In this document: one piece after another, positions 37,875-46,099 of the stretch
Numbering within the stretch: the first letter of the stretch is position 1
Layout of the letters: every line of letters starts with the position of its first letter
DNA from: Pullulanibacillus pueri
GTDB taxonomy: Bacteria; Bacillota; Bacilli; Bacillales; Sporolactobacillaceae
Direction: 5' to 3'
Length of the DNA stretch: 59,160 nt
NCBI RefSeq assembly: GCF_014639255.1
Contig: NZ_BMFV01000031.1
Location: forward strand, 1 to 59,160
The notes under the pieces: model-generated
The model's database searches: none
Seen by the model: only the letters and a program-made list of their open reading frames with translations
What the model was told of the DNA's origin: nothing
Position numbers and translations under genes: made by a program

Positions 37875-38025
37875 TCGTCACGTCCTGTGACAACACCGAT
37901 CCTACCCACGTCAAAAAATCGTAAGAACACGATTTTTCTGCGAGGACTAATCTCTTAGTCGCTTTCCTTAGTCCTGTGGGCATGAGGAAAGCGAGCGACC
38001 TGGAGCGGAAATCAACCTCTCGACA
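37875..38025. repeat. Interspersed repeat family 1, copy D
   Basis: The least decayed copy: GTCACGTCCTGTGACAACACC, GATCCTACCCACGTC, GCGAGGACTAATCTCTTAG, GGGCATGAGGAAAGCGAGCG and ACCTGGAGCGGAAATCAACC. It follows the NUDIX stop codon directly and contains the hairpin listed next. The rest of this 360-base gap (to 38234) shows no gene. Confidence 0.75.
37913..37937 (+). terminator. Terminator-like hairpin inside repeat copy D
   Basis: AAAAAATCGT and ACGATTTTT flank a 6-nt loop AAGAAC; the T-run directly ends the second arm. It lies 41 bases after the NUDIX stop, so the repeat may supply that gene's terminator. The same hairpin, mutated, occurs in copies C and E. Confidence 0.55.
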
Positions 38026-38234
38026 ACACCTTGTTGTAAAGAGGACTTTTTCAGTGCTCTCGCTCAACGCCAAGTTCTTTTTTAATTTTCCATTTATTCC
38101 TCTTTTCGCTTCCAGTTAAACCCTCTACCCCCTTTTGAAGTTTCTTGCAAGAATTCACTTATATTTCTAGTTTAGAGGAGTCGTTACCCAACCTTTCCGC
38201 TTAAAAAGTTGATCTCCTCCTTCTTGGAAAAAGC

Positions 38235-38834
38235 TCACTTTTTTAAGGGGTAACACAATCGAATTTTCCAATGAAACTTAATCGCCAACATACGAAGTGT
38301 CACAATAACAAAGACAATCAGTGTTAGTTGGAGCGGTTGCGTCCAATCTAAGCAAACGCACAAACCACAAAGAATGGTTAAAACCGTGTGAATTTCTTCT
38401 TTCAAAGCGAGTGGCTGTTTTCTCGCAAGAAGATCTCGAATCATCCCCCCACCAACACCCGTAAACATTGCAGACAACAAAACAAACCCAAAATGTTCAT
38501 GAGCAAACCTCGCTAATAAAGCTCCCTGTAACGCGAATGTCGCAAGACCAATGGAATCAAAAAACAATCCCCATTTCTTCCAATGTTGCATCCATTTTAC
38601 CGGCAAAAGGACAATGAGCGTTAGCGTTATGAACACTACAGCGCTCGTTTTTGAATCCCATAGATTTGACAGTGGTGCTTCAATAATAAGATTTCTAACC
38701 ACCGCTCCCCCAAAAGAGGTTGTTAATCCTAACACAAAGACTCCTATAAACGAATATTTTGTTTCTATTGCCACCAGCGCACCACTTGCAGCATAAGCCA
38801 TGATTCCAATGATGTGCAACACAGTCCAAGACAC
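38235..38834 (-). CDS. TRIC / UPF0126 family membrane protein (YvgT-like)
   Basis: 199 residues, about six or seven membrane helices in two similar halves; each half has the family motif, GGAVVRNLIIEA in the first and GGGMIRDLLARKQP in the second. Relatives are trimeric cation channels; in some bacteria glycine riboswitches precede UPF0126 genes, hence the Pfam name glycine transporter. The start is GTG at 38834 with GGAGG seven bases upstream. It lies 30 bases downstream of the leader RNA described at 38864-39020, which very likely controls it. Confidence 0.9.
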   Translation of the reverse strand: MSWTVLHIIGIMAYAASGALVAIETKYSFIGVFVLGLTTSFGGAVVRNLIIEAPLSNLWDSKTSAVVFITLTLIVLLPVKWMQHWKKWGLFFDSIGLATFALQGALLARFAHEHFGFVLLSAMFTGVGGGMIRDLLARKQPLALKEEIHTVLTILCGLCVCLDWTQPLQLTLIVFVIVTLRMLAIKFHWKIRLCYPLKK

Positions 38835-38863
38835 AATCCAGCCTCCAAAATTTATGGAAAAGT

Positions 38864-38919
38864 AAAAACTCCTCTATAAGGGTCATTGCCATTATCGACA
38901 AATCACCTCAAAGAGGAGT
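38864..38919 (-). terminator. Intrinsic terminator of leader L2
   Basis: Minus-strand ACTCCTCT (38912-38919) pairs with AGAGGAGT (38868-38875), extended by GAGG/CCTT, and is followed by TTTTACTTTT. It ends about 30 bases before the GTG start of the TRIC gene, so transcription into that gene must pass it. Confidence 0.8.
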
Positions 38920-39020
38920 AATAAATTAGCACACCGTACTAACATACCATTCCAGTTAGCATCAAACAGCTGATAGAGCCATAACACGATATTATCATCG
39001 CTCCAACGGGTTGTTTCTTA
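38864..39020 (-). ncRNA. Candidate riboswitch leader L2 upstream of the TRIC-family gene
   Basis: About 157-nt leader from a good promoter to an intrinsic terminator. On the minus strand TTATGGCTCTATC (38972-38984) and a 41-nt block (38915-38955, from CTGGAATGGTATG to TTATTACTCC) also occur in leader L1 at 48.5 kb; the 13-mer is identical and the block has 29 of 41 identities without gaps. CTAAC and GTTAG close a hairpin with loop TGGAATGGTAT; TTAGTA/TGCTAA is an alternative helix. The end of the block (ACTCC) is the start of the terminator's 5' arm ACTCCTCT, pairing with AGAGGAGT (38868-38875). The class is not one I recognise. Confidence 0.7.
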
Positions 39021-39026
39021 TCTTTT

Positions 39027-39055
39027 ATTATAAACCAAGTTTATCTACGTCTCAA
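39027..39055 (-). promoter_or_regulatory. Promoter of leader L2 (sigma-A type)
   Basis: Minus strand: -35 TTGAGA (39050-39055), 17-bp spacer, -10 TATAAT (39027-39032). Transcription should start near 39020. Confidence 0.75.
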
Positions 39056-39092
39056 TATAAAGGAAAAAATAGCAAACAATCTTTCCAAAACG

Positions 39093-39758
39093 TTATCTCT
39101 GCTTTAGATGATTGAGATAAAAAACAAAAGTCAACATGATAAAAGAAATAACAATAATCGTCAGTACCCATAGCCAAGCCTGCCCCATTTCGCCCGAATC
39201 AAAGGCGACATATATAGCTGTTGGTATCGTTTGGGTTTTCCCTGGGATATTTCCCGCAAACATCAAAGTCGCTCCAAATTCACCTAAAGCTCTCGCAAAA
39301 CTCATAACCGCACCGGTAATCAATGAACTTGAAGCAAGAGGTAAGGAAATATACCAAAACACTTTAAAGGGATCCGCACCATCTAATTCGGAAGCATTCT
39401 CTATGTCCTTATCGATAAGCTCGAAACCGGTTTTTGCTGACTGATACATGAGCGGAAAAGCGACAACAGATGACGCAATCACTGCAGCTGCCAATGTAAA
39501 CATAAGCTTCAAATGGAGTAAGTGTGTAAAAAACTGTCCAACGAGCCCTTCCACCCCAAAGATTATAATCAGTAAAAAACCAACCACTGAGGGTGGGAGA
39601 ACAAGGGGTAACAAAAGGATTGTCTCTAATACAATCTTCCCCCTGAAATGTCGCCGCGCCATCCCTTTGGCCATAAGTGTGCCTAAAATGCAAACAACGA
39701 TTAAAGAAAGGAATGAGACCTCTAATGAGAGTTTAACAGGCGTCCAAAAATCGGTCAT
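39093..39758 (-). CDS. modB: Molybdate ABC transporter permease
   Basis: 221-residue inner-membrane subunit with five to six helices and the ATPase-contact loop ENASELDGADPFKVFWYISLPLA, preceded by the ModB-typical LLPLVLPPSVVGF and followed by GEFGATLMFAGNIPGKTQT. It moves molybdate captured by ModA. The ATG at 39758 overlaps the modA stop (TGATG). No ATPase (modC) follows; the next gene on this strand is the unrelated TRIC gene. B. subtilis yvgL-yvgM has the same two-gene layout, from memory, so a distant ATPase must serve. Confidence 0.94.
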   Translation of the reverse strand: MTDFWTPVKLSLEVSFLSLIVVCILGTLMAKGMARRHFRGKIVLETILLLPLVLPPSVVGFLLIIIFGVEGLVGQFFTHLLHLKLMFTLAAAVIASSVVAFPLMYQSAKTGFELIDKDIENASELDGADPFKVFWYISLPLASSSLITGAVMSFARALGEFGATLMFAGNIPGKTQTIPTAIYVAFDSGEMGQAWLWVLTIIVISFIMLTFVFYLNHLKQR

Positions 39759-40576
39759 CACTCTTCATTTCCTAGTTGTGTTACAAAACCATACTCCTTA
39801 AAAATGTCTTTGGCTTTTTTACTTTGGAGATAATCATACACCATTTTCGCTTCCTTTGGATGTGATGTCCCTTTTAATATTCCCAAAGGATAAATAACAG
39901 GAGTATGACTCCCTGATGGTGCTAATGCAATCACTTTAACCTTATCTGAAATCGCAGCATCTGTTTTATAGATGATCCCAGCTTTGACACTATTAGTTTC
40001 TATGTAAGATAGCACCTGGCGTACATCCTTGGCATACACCATTTTATCTTTTAATGAATCCCACAAGTGGAGATGCTCAAGTGTCTCTTTTCCATACTGA
40101 CCAGCAGGCACCGATTCAGGCGTACCAATGCTTATCTGTCCTTTAACATTGCTTAAATCATTAAAAGATTGAATTGGGCTTTGACTATTTTTAGGGACAA
40201 CAAGGACGATTTCATTGCCTACTAAGTTCACAGCATCCTTCTTATCAATGAACCCTTTTTCTTCAACTTCTTTAAATTGATCCTCGGCAGCCGAGAAAAA
40301 TAAATCAACAGGGGCCCCTTGTAAAATCTGTTGCTCTAAAGTCCCGCTAGATGCAAAATTATAAGAAAGCTTAATATTTGGATGGTCTTTTTCAAATGAC
40401 TCTTGGGCAGCGGTTAATACATCTTTTAAGCTTGCAGCCGCTGAGATTGTAAGCTCAACCTTCGCTTTTTTTGTTTCCTTTGTTTCCTTTGCTTGGGAGC
40501 TCTCTATCCCTGTTGATGAGCAGCCCGTGATGATTAGTAATATCCCCACCATCATCAAACCTAAAATCTTTTTCAT
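39758..40576 (-). CDS. modA: Molybdate-binding lipoprotein
   Basis: 272-residue extracytoplasmic solute receptor. Lipobox LLIITGC with the acylated Cys19, then a linker rich in K, E and T, and the binding domain from about residue 43: LTISAAASLKDVLTA, LSYNFASSGTLEQQILQGAPVDLFFSAAEDQF, and VLSYIETNSVKAGIIYKTDA, all typical of ModA. AGGTGG precedes the ATG. Next upstream on the same strand is moaD, 95 bases away, so uptake and cofactor genes may be co-transcribed. Confidence 0.95.
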   Translation of the reverse strand: MKKILGLMMVGILLIITGCSSTGIESSQAKETKETKKAKVELTISAAASLKDVLTAAQESFEKDHPNIKLSYNFASSGTLEQQILQGAPVDLFFSAAEDQFKEVEEKGFIDKKDAVNLVGNEIVLVVPKNSQSPIQSFNDLSNVKGQISIGTPESVPAGQYGKETLEHLHLWDSLKDKMVYAKDVRQVLSYIETNSVKAGIIYKTDAAISDKVKVIALAPSGSHTPVIYPLGILKGTSHPKEAKMVYDYLQSKKAKDIFKEYGFVTQLGNEE

Positions 40577-40671
40577 TTAATCCACCTGTTTCTCCTTTTT
40601 CTGTTGTCTATTTTTGTTCGTTTGTCATTCTTTCTAAAAAAGGAAATTCGTTCTCCTTTCTCACTGCTTTT

Positions 40672-40908
40672 TTACCCTCCGCTCACCGGAGGTATAAAGG
40701 CCACTGTGTCACCTTCTTTTATTTCCTCCTCTTCTGTTACAAAATTTTCATTGATAGCCGTCATCGATTGCTTGAGTACTTGACTTGGATATTTCTGTCC
40801 GAGATATGCTTTCAATTCTCTTACCGTCTGAATCCCTTCCGATTCGATCTCTAATCGGTCCATCCCCAGTTCTTCTTGAATCCCCGCAAAAAGTAAAATA
40901 TGAATCAC
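40672..40908 (-). CDS. moaD: Molybdopterin synthase small subunit
   Basis: 78-residue ubiquitin-fold sulfur carrier that ends in the required Gly-Gly (FIPPVSGG). MoeB adenylates this C-terminus, which is then thiocarboxylated; with MoaE it converts precursor Z to molybdopterin. Starts at GTG (40908), overlapping the moaE stop, with GGAGAA upstream. Confidence 0.95.
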   Translation of the reverse strand: MIHILLFAGIQEELGMDRLEIESEGIQTVRELKAYLGQKYPSQVLKQSMTAINENFVTEEEEIKEGDTVAFIPPVSGG

Positions 40909-41381
40909 TTTAATTCTCCTTCCTCAATAGGTCTTCCGGCAGGATAGCGGACGGTTTCAAGCTGATTACCTACCCATTCCGTCCCATCCTCCCAATGTTC
41001 CTTTTTCCATATGGGGACGATTTCCTTAATTCGCTCAATTGCATATTCGTTTGCTTCATAGGCTGTTTTTCTATGTGGGGAAGAGACCGCAATGACCACT
41101 GCAATGTCCATGATGTCTAATTTTCCAATACGATGCGTAATAGCAACCATTGCATCCGGCCATTTCTCTTTAATTTCTTCGCCAATTTTACTCAACATCT
41201 TTTCCGCCATGGTTTGATAGGCTTGATATTCAAGAAATAAGGTTTTCTTACCACCCGTAAATTCCCTAACCGTGCCTATAAAGGTTGTAATAGCCCCCAC
41301 TTCTCTACTTGCTACTTTATGTATGAGATCCTCAATTATTATCGGCTGGTCAACAATTTCAAAAAGTCGTACCTCATTCAT
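40905..41381 (-). CDS. moaE: Molybdopterin synthase catalytic subunit
   Basis: 158 residues; catalytic large subunit of molybdopterin synthase. Family signatures are GAITTFIGTVREFTGGKKTLFLEYQAY near residue 30-55 and the histidine/arginine set in AITHRIGKLDIMDIAVVIAVSSPHRKTAYEANEYAIERIKEIVPIWKKE, with the active-site lysines there. ATG overlaps the mobB stop in ATGA. Partner of MoaD immediately downstream. Confidence 0.95.
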   Translation of the reverse strand: MNEVRLFEIVDQPIIIEDLIHKVASREVGAITTFIGTVREFTGGKKTLFLEYQAYQTMAEKMLSKIGEEIKEKWPDAMVAITHRIGKLDIMDIAVVIAVSSPHRKTAYEANEYAIERIKEIVPIWKKEHWEDGTEWVGNQLETVRYPAGRPIEEGELK

Positions 41382-41905
41382 TCTTTCCTCACCACCTTAT
41401 TCAATAAATAATCCATATAGCGTTGCTCCTCTTCAACTTGAAAGCAGCGGAGATTGGGAAAATGTTCTTGAGGAATAGGGACATGAGTAATCACGCAAAG
41501 CACACGCGTCAGCTTAGTGAGTAAATGAAGCTCTTCTTCATGACGAATACAAACAATTTTAGGATAATCTTCCTGTTTATACCCTTCAATCAACAAGAGA
41601 TCAACAGCAAAAAAATCATAGAGCTGTATGAGTTTCTCAAGGCTCCACTCAGCCACATTCACTGATAAGCGTAAAACGCCCGCCCCTGCTACACCCGCAG
41701 CAATAGCTCCAGCATTAAAATGGCGGAGACTATCCTTTGCAGTGATTTCACTATCAGGCGACCCACCATGCCCATGATGCTTAATGACGGCCGTGCTCAC
41801 GCCCTGTTCCTTTAACCTTCCAATGAGCTTCTCTACTAAGGTTGTTTTCCCACTATCTTGATAGCCTACTACCTGTAGGATAAAACGACTTTGTCCCAAG
41901 GCCAC
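41378..41905 (-). CDS. mobB: Molybdopterin-guanine dinucleotide biosynthesis protein B
   Basis: 175-residue P-loop GTPase (GYQDSGKTTLVEKLIGRL at the start) that assists MobA in attaching GMP to molybdopterin. Further family parts are STAVIKHHGHGG and DLLLIEGYKQEDYPKIV. Starts at GTG (41905) inside the 3' end of moeA (37-base overlap) and overlaps moaE, so it is translationally coupled on both sides. Unlike most genomes the mobA partner is on the other strand, 3 kb away. Confidence 0.92.
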   Translation of the reverse strand: MALGQSRFILQVVGYQDSGKTTLVEKLIGRLKEQGVSTAVIKHHGHGGSPDSEITAKDSLRHFNAGAIAAGVAGAGVLRLSVNVAEWSLEKLIQLYDFFAVDLLLIEGYKQEDYPKIVCIRHEEELHLLTKLTRVLCVITHVPIPQEHFPNLRCFQVEEEQRYMDYLLNKVVRKE

Positions 41906-43161
41906 TCACTTCCTTGAACCTCTTCTACTAATAAAGCATCGACTACGCTGCCACGCTCGTTATTTTTCGTTTTGGCTGGAATGACTATTAAGACATTTGT
42001 TTCCGCGAGCGATGTCACAGCATTTGACTTATTAAAACCTGACGGCGTGACAATACAACGTCCTTCAACATCATAGTCTAGTTGGCCGCGAATAAATCGA
42101 GTAAAAGGATTGGCTTTTTCAAAATCCTCTCCCAATAACGCTTTAATGTGCTTCAAATGGGGGGTCCCATTATACAAAAAGGTCTGAATGACAGGACGAG
42201 TAAACAGTTCAAACCCTACATAACAAGCTGAAGGATTTCCAGATAAGCCAAACAAGAGTTGGTCATTGAATGAGGCAACCGTCGTCACACTTCCTGGTCG
42301 CATTGCCACTTTGTTAAAAAGAACGGTAGCGCCTAGTTTTTCATAAATCGCGGGTAAGTAATCAAAATCACCGACCGACACTCCTCCTGTCGTGATCAAA
42401 AAATCCACTTGCGCAAGCCCCTCTTTAACAGCATTAAAACAAGTATCAAAATCGTCGCTGAACTGACCAAAGTATATAACCTCTCCGCCCGCCCTTTCAA
42501 TTTGCGCCATAATCATATACGCATTACTATTGCGGATCTTTCCATCTTCAAGCGGTTGATCTACTTCCAGCAACTCACTACCTGTTGCAATCACGCCAAT
42601 CAACGGTTTTTTAGCAACTTTCACCTCGCTATAGCCAAAAGTGGCGAGTAAAGCTGAGATCCCTGGATTGATATAGGTTCCCTTTTTCGCTAAGATTGTC
42701 CCTTTTTTTGTGTCTTCTCCCTGAAAAGAAACATTTTCTCCTGTCTCAAAAGGTTTTTTTATCGTTATAAGGTCCTTTCCGTTATCTACTGATTCCTCAG
42801 TAAGTTCAAACTTGACCACACAATCACATCCCGAAGGAAGAGCCGCACCTGTCATCACCCGTACCGCCTGCATTGCTTCAACCGTATCTTTATGTACAAA
42901 GCCGGCACCAATAGCGCCAACTACTTCCAATGTGATGGGATGATCAAATCTTGCTCCTTGGGTATCCACCGATCGCAACGCAAAACCATCATAAGGTGAA
43001 CGATCAAAGGCGGGGACATCATGGGCAGCGATTAAGTCCTCTGCCAAATATCTTCCCGCAGCCTCTGTCAAAGAGACCCTTTCCTTTTCGCCCAACTTGG
43101 CATAGTTCATCACTCTGCTCACTGCTTCACTTACTAATATAGGCTGTCTTCTTTCAACCAT
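41869..43161 (-). CDS. moeA: Molybdopterin molybdenumtransferase
   Basis: 430 residues; inserts molybdate into adenylated molybdopterin. Motifs: AHDVPAFDRSPYDGFALRS (domain I), LITTGGVSVGDFDYLP, VAMRPGSVTTVASFNDQLLFGLSGNPSACYVGFELF for the catalytic domain, then a C-terminal domain IV. ATG at 43161 with GAAGGA/AAAGGAG upstream is preferred to the GTG at 43170. It lies between moeB and mobB. Confidence 0.95.
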   Translation of the reverse strand: MVERRQPILVSEAVSRVMNYAKLGEKERVSLTEAAGRYLAEDLIAAHDVPAFDRSPYDGFALRSVDTQGARFDHPITLEVVGAIGAGFVHKDTVEAMQAVRVMTGAALPSGCDCVVKFELTEESVDNGKDLITIKKPFETGENVSFQGEDTKKGTILAKKGTYINPGISALLATFGYSEVKVAKKPLIGVIATGSELLEVDQPLEDGKIRNSNAYMIMAQIERAGGEVIYFGQFSDDFDTCFNAVKEGLAQVDFLITTGGVSVGDFDYLPAIYEKLGATVLFNKVAMRPGSVTTVASFNDQLLFGLSGNPSACYVGFELFTRPVIQTFLYNGTPHLKHIKALLGEDFEKANPFTRFIRGQLDYDVEGRCIVTPSGFNKSNAVTSLAETNVLIVIPAKTKNNERGSVVDALLVEEVQGSEWPWDKVVLSYR

Positions 43162-43175
43162 TCCTTCCACTCCTT

Positions 43176-44195
43176 TTATCCAAGCAAACGATAGTAAATG
43201 CTCTTGGCCTCTTGGATATTTTTCGTCCCATGAATAAAGGATCTCCCATCCTTAAAAACAACGAGACGGTAATCATTTTCCAATTGACAAGACAATAAAT
43301 AAGGGTTCCTTTTAACTTTCCCATGTTGCTGAAGCTGTGACTCAAGCTGCTTAAAATCATATTGTTTGAGGCTTGCCGGTCTAATTTGCACTGTATCCCT
43401 ACCACATAACACTTCCATTTTTGTTTGATTTTCATAGGATAAATAAGGATAGGTAGGTGCTAAGCCACATGATGGGCATTCATTATCTTTCATTCTATCC
43501 ACTTTAAAGCTGTTATATTGGTTATTCCATAAATCAAAGGATAAATAGCTATTTCGAAGAGCCGCCTCATCTCCCACAAGAATTTTCATCGCTTCTGCAA
43601 TTTGATGACTAGCCACTACTTGTACAGCGGGACTAATAATCCCTACGGTGTCACAAGTTGCTCCCCCTATTGGTATTTGTTTCAGTAAACAGTTGAGACA
43701 AGGGGTTTGTCCAGGGAGAATTGTAAAAGAAGCGCCGTAACTCCCTACGCAAGAACCATAAATCCACGGCACGCGGTATTTTTGAGAAAGATCATTCAAA
43801 ATAAACCGAATATCAAAGTTATCGGTGGCATCAATAACAACATCAAGTTCTGGGAACAAGGGCTCTAGAAGATCCATCGTCGCATCCGCAACCCATGCTT
43901 GGAGATGTACATCTGAATTGATCTGTTCCAAGCGTCTTTTGGCAGCCATGGCTTTTGGCGTTTGCTCTTCTGCATCTCGCTCACTATAGAGCTGCTGACG
44001 CTGCAAGTTACTCCACTCCACATAGTCTCTATCAATAAGCGTTAATTTCCCTACGCCAGCACGAACAAGAGCCTCTGCCGAAGCACTCCCCAAAGCCCCA
44101 GCACCGACGACCAATACATGCTTTCTTCCAATCTGCTTTTGACCATGTTCGCCAATTTTATTAAAAAGACGCTGGCGTGAATAGCGATCCTTCAT
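43176..44195 (-). CDS. moeB: Molybdopterin-synthase adenylyltransferase (MoeB/ThiF-type E1-like)
   Basis: 339-residue enzyme that adenylates the C-terminal glycine of MoaD. Nucleotide motif VVGAGALGSASAEALVRAG with the downstream TLIDRDYVEWSNLQRQ, and the zinc-binding pairs TPCLNCLL and ECPSCG. About 90 C-terminal residues follow the second zinc pair, where some relatives have a rhodanese domain, but no rhodanese motif is visible. The ATG at 44195 has AAAGGAAG upstream; the frame to 44225 is open but lacks a better start. First gene of the minus-strand molybdenum operon; diverges from moaB. Confidence 0.93.
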   Translation of the reverse strand: MKDRYSRQRLFNKIGEHGQKQIGRKHVLVVGAGALGSASAEALVRAGVGKLTLIDRDYVEWSNLQRQQLYSERDAEEQTPKAMAAKRRLEQINSDVHLQAWVADATMDLLEPLFPELDVVIDATDNFDIRFILNDLSQKYRVPWIYGSCVGSYGASFTILPGQTPCLNCLLKQIPIGGATCDTVGIISPAVQVVASHQIAEAMKILVGDEAALRNSYLSFDLWNNQYNSFKVDRMKDNECPSCGLAPTYPYLSYENQTKMEVLCGRDTVQIRPASLKQYDFKQLESQLQQHGKVKRNPYLLSCQLENDYRLVVFKDGRSFIHGTKNIQEAKSIYYRLLG

Positions 44196-44399
44196 ACTTT
44201 TTCTTCCTTTCGCGGGCCTTAACATCCCTTATAAAAGCCTCACTCATTATATCCGTGAGTAAGTCCTCTTTTACAAAACTTTTATTATTGAACAGTATTG
44301 AACAAAATGACTTTATGTATAATCCGTGTCATAATATATTAGAATGAAAGGGAGCAGGGGTCCTCTTAATCCATTGCTTCACAAGGAGTTGTATTACAC

Positions 44400-44894
44400 G
44401 TGCATCAAACACATCTAAACTTTCCAATCGCCACCGCTGTTTTAACCGTCAGTGATACACGAACAATTGAAACCGATAAAAGTGGCAAAGAAATCATTCA
44501 TCTATTACAAGACCATCACCATGAGATTGTCGATTACAAAATTGTGAAAGATGATTTTCAGGACATTACCTCCACCATCCAATCTTGGTGTGAAGCAACA
44601 TCCATCCAAGTGATTATTATAAATGGCGGTACCGGTTTTTCACCGAGAGATGTGACATACGAAGCTGTTTCAGCATTACTAGATAAAGAAATGTACGGAT
44701 TCGGTGAATTATTCCGTTCGTTAAGCTTTGATGACATCGGTGCACGAGCGATGTTTAGTCGGGCGATTGCCGGATGTTGTCAAGATACCTCCCTTTATGC
44801 ACTTCCGGGTTCTACTAATGCTGTCAAACTAGCGATGCAAAAACTAATCATACCCACGATGCATCACTTCGTAGAGGAATTGCACCGAAAATGA
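44400..44894 (+). CDS. moaB: Molybdenum cofactor biosynthesis protein B (molybdopterin adenylyltransferase)
   Basis: 164 residues of the MoaB/Mog family: TAVLTVSDTRTIETDKSG at the start and VIIINGGTGFSPRDVTYEAVSALLDKEMYGFGELFRSLSF in the middle. It adenylates molybdopterin before MoeA acts. Starts at GTG (44400), with AAGGAG ten bases upstream; no in-frame ATG is nearby. First gene of a plus-strand unit with mobA and moaC. Confidence 0.93.
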   Translation: MHQTHLNFPIATAVLTVSDTRTIETDKSGKEIIHLLQDHHHEIVDYKIVKDDFQDITSTIQSWCEATSIQVIIINGGTGFSPRDVTYEAVSALLDKEMYGFGELFRSLSFDDIGARAMFSRAIAGCCQDTSLYALPGSTNAVKLAMQKLIIPTMHHFVEELHRK

Positions 44895-45469
44895 CCATCG
44901 CTGGTGTCGTCCTCGCCGGTGGAAAATCATCACGATATGGAAAACCGAAAATGTTTGAAATCTATCAAGGTAAATATTTTTATGAGCACAGTTTGGATGC
45001 CCTAAAAGCCAACGGCCTATCCCCGCTCATCATTGCAACCAATCATGAGCTCAAGTGCTTGTTTCAGCGTAGAGATGTCCAATATGTATACGAACATGAA
45101 CAGCACACTTATCAGGGGCCATTATATGCCCTTTGCCATGTGATGTTACAAGAACCCAAGGCGGCATGGTTCTTTGTATTATCAAGTGACGTTCCCTTTG
45201 TTACACCTAAGTTTGTAAGCGAAATGCTTGCCTATACATCCTATGATGGAATAGAAGCTGTGGTTCCGATACAAGATGGTAGAAGACAACCCTTATTTGC
45301 CCTTTATCATCGCCGTGCGCTCAAAGAGATGCAGCAGTTGATCGCGCAAGGTGAAAGAAAAATAGGAATGTTGTTCGACCGAATTAATGTATTGAATCCC
45401 GCTTTCCCTAAAGAGGAGAAAGTTTTTATTAATATTAATACAAAGCAAGACTGGCTGCGTCATCAATAA
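44891..45469 (+). CDS. mobA: Molybdenum cofactor guanylyltransferase
   Basis: 192-residue nucleotidyltransferase that couples GTP to molybdopterin (MGD formation), needed for the formate-dehydrogenase type enzymes here. The GTP-binding loop is [15 protein letters not shown] at the start and the metal site is SSDVPFVTP. The ATG overlaps the moaB stop (ATGA), so the two are translationally coupled. Confidence 0.94.
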   Translation: MTIAGVVLAGGKSSRYGKPKMFEIYQGKYFYEHSLDALKANGLSPLIIATNHELKCLFQRRDVQYVYEHEQHTYQGPLYALCHVMLQEPKAAWFFVLSSDVPFVTPKFVSEMLAYTSYDGIEAVVPIQDGRRQPLFALYHRRALKEMQQLIAQGERKIGMLFDRINVLNPAFPKEEKVFININTKQDWLRHQ

Positions 45470-45492
45470 AGCTAATAAAAAGGAGCCCTAAC

Positions 45493-45984
45493 ATGAGTAC
45501 ATTTTCACACTGGAATGAAGAAGGAAGACCACAAATGGTCGATATTTCCAAAAAAGAAGTCACAGAACGGACCGCTATCGCCCAAAGCAGAGTTTCCATC
45601 TCAAATGAATTGTATGAGGCCATCAAAAATGGACACATAAAAAAAGGCGATCCCCTTCAAGTGGCCCAAATCGCTGGTATTATTGGAGCCAAGAAAACCT
45701 CCGACATTATTCCTATGTGTCACCCAATTGCTTTACAGGGCACTGATTTTACTTTCCATTATGAAAAAAATGGCGAAGGCTATGATTTAATCATCCAAGC
45801 CACAGTAAAATGTTCTGGAAAAACAGGCGTAGAAATGGAGGCTTTAACCGCTGCTTCCATCGCTGCCCTCACTTTTTATGACATGTGTAAAGCCGTTGAT
45901 AAATCCATGATCATTGCTGAAACCTTCCTAGTCCGAAAAACCGGTGGTAAAAGCGGTGACTTTACCCACGAAAAAATCAAATAA
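45493..45984 (+). CDS. moaC: Cyclic pyranopterin monophosphate synthase accessory protein
   Basis: 163 residues; with MoaA it converts GTP into cyclic pyranopterin monophosphate, the first step of the pathway. Family motifs [48 protein letters not shown] and the C-terminal [22 protein letters not shown] precedes the ATG. Third gene of the moaB-mobA-moaC unit. Confidence 0.96.
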   Translation: MSTFSHWNEEGRPQMVDISKKEVTERTAIAQSRVSISNELYEAIKNGHIKKGDPLQVAQIAGIIGAKKTSDIIPMCHPIALQGTDFTFHYEKNGEGYDLIIQATVKCSGKTGVEMEALTAASIAALTFYDMCKAVDKSMIIAETFLVRKTGGKSGDFTHEKIK

Positions 45985-46003
45985 TCGACCCTTATTTTGA
46001 ATG

Positions 46004-46027
46004 GATTAGGCATACTTGTGCCTAATC
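46004..46027 (+). terminator. Intrinsic terminator after moaC
   Basis: Perfect 9-bp inverted repeat GATTAGGCA / TGCCTAATC with a 6-nt loop, followed by TCTCTAATTATTCTTT, 20 bases after the moaC stop. Confidence 0.7.
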
Positions 46028-46099
46028 TCTCTAATTATTCTTTAAGAAACACCTTAAATTACAAAGAGAAAGCACATAAAACGCTCCCCTTAGGAACAC

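Noticed and set aside
38864..39020. Glycine riboswitch in front of the TRIC gene
   Set aside because: Expected from the UPF0126 link, but the conserved glycine aptamer core (tandem GGAGAG and CCGAAGG-type segments) is absent.
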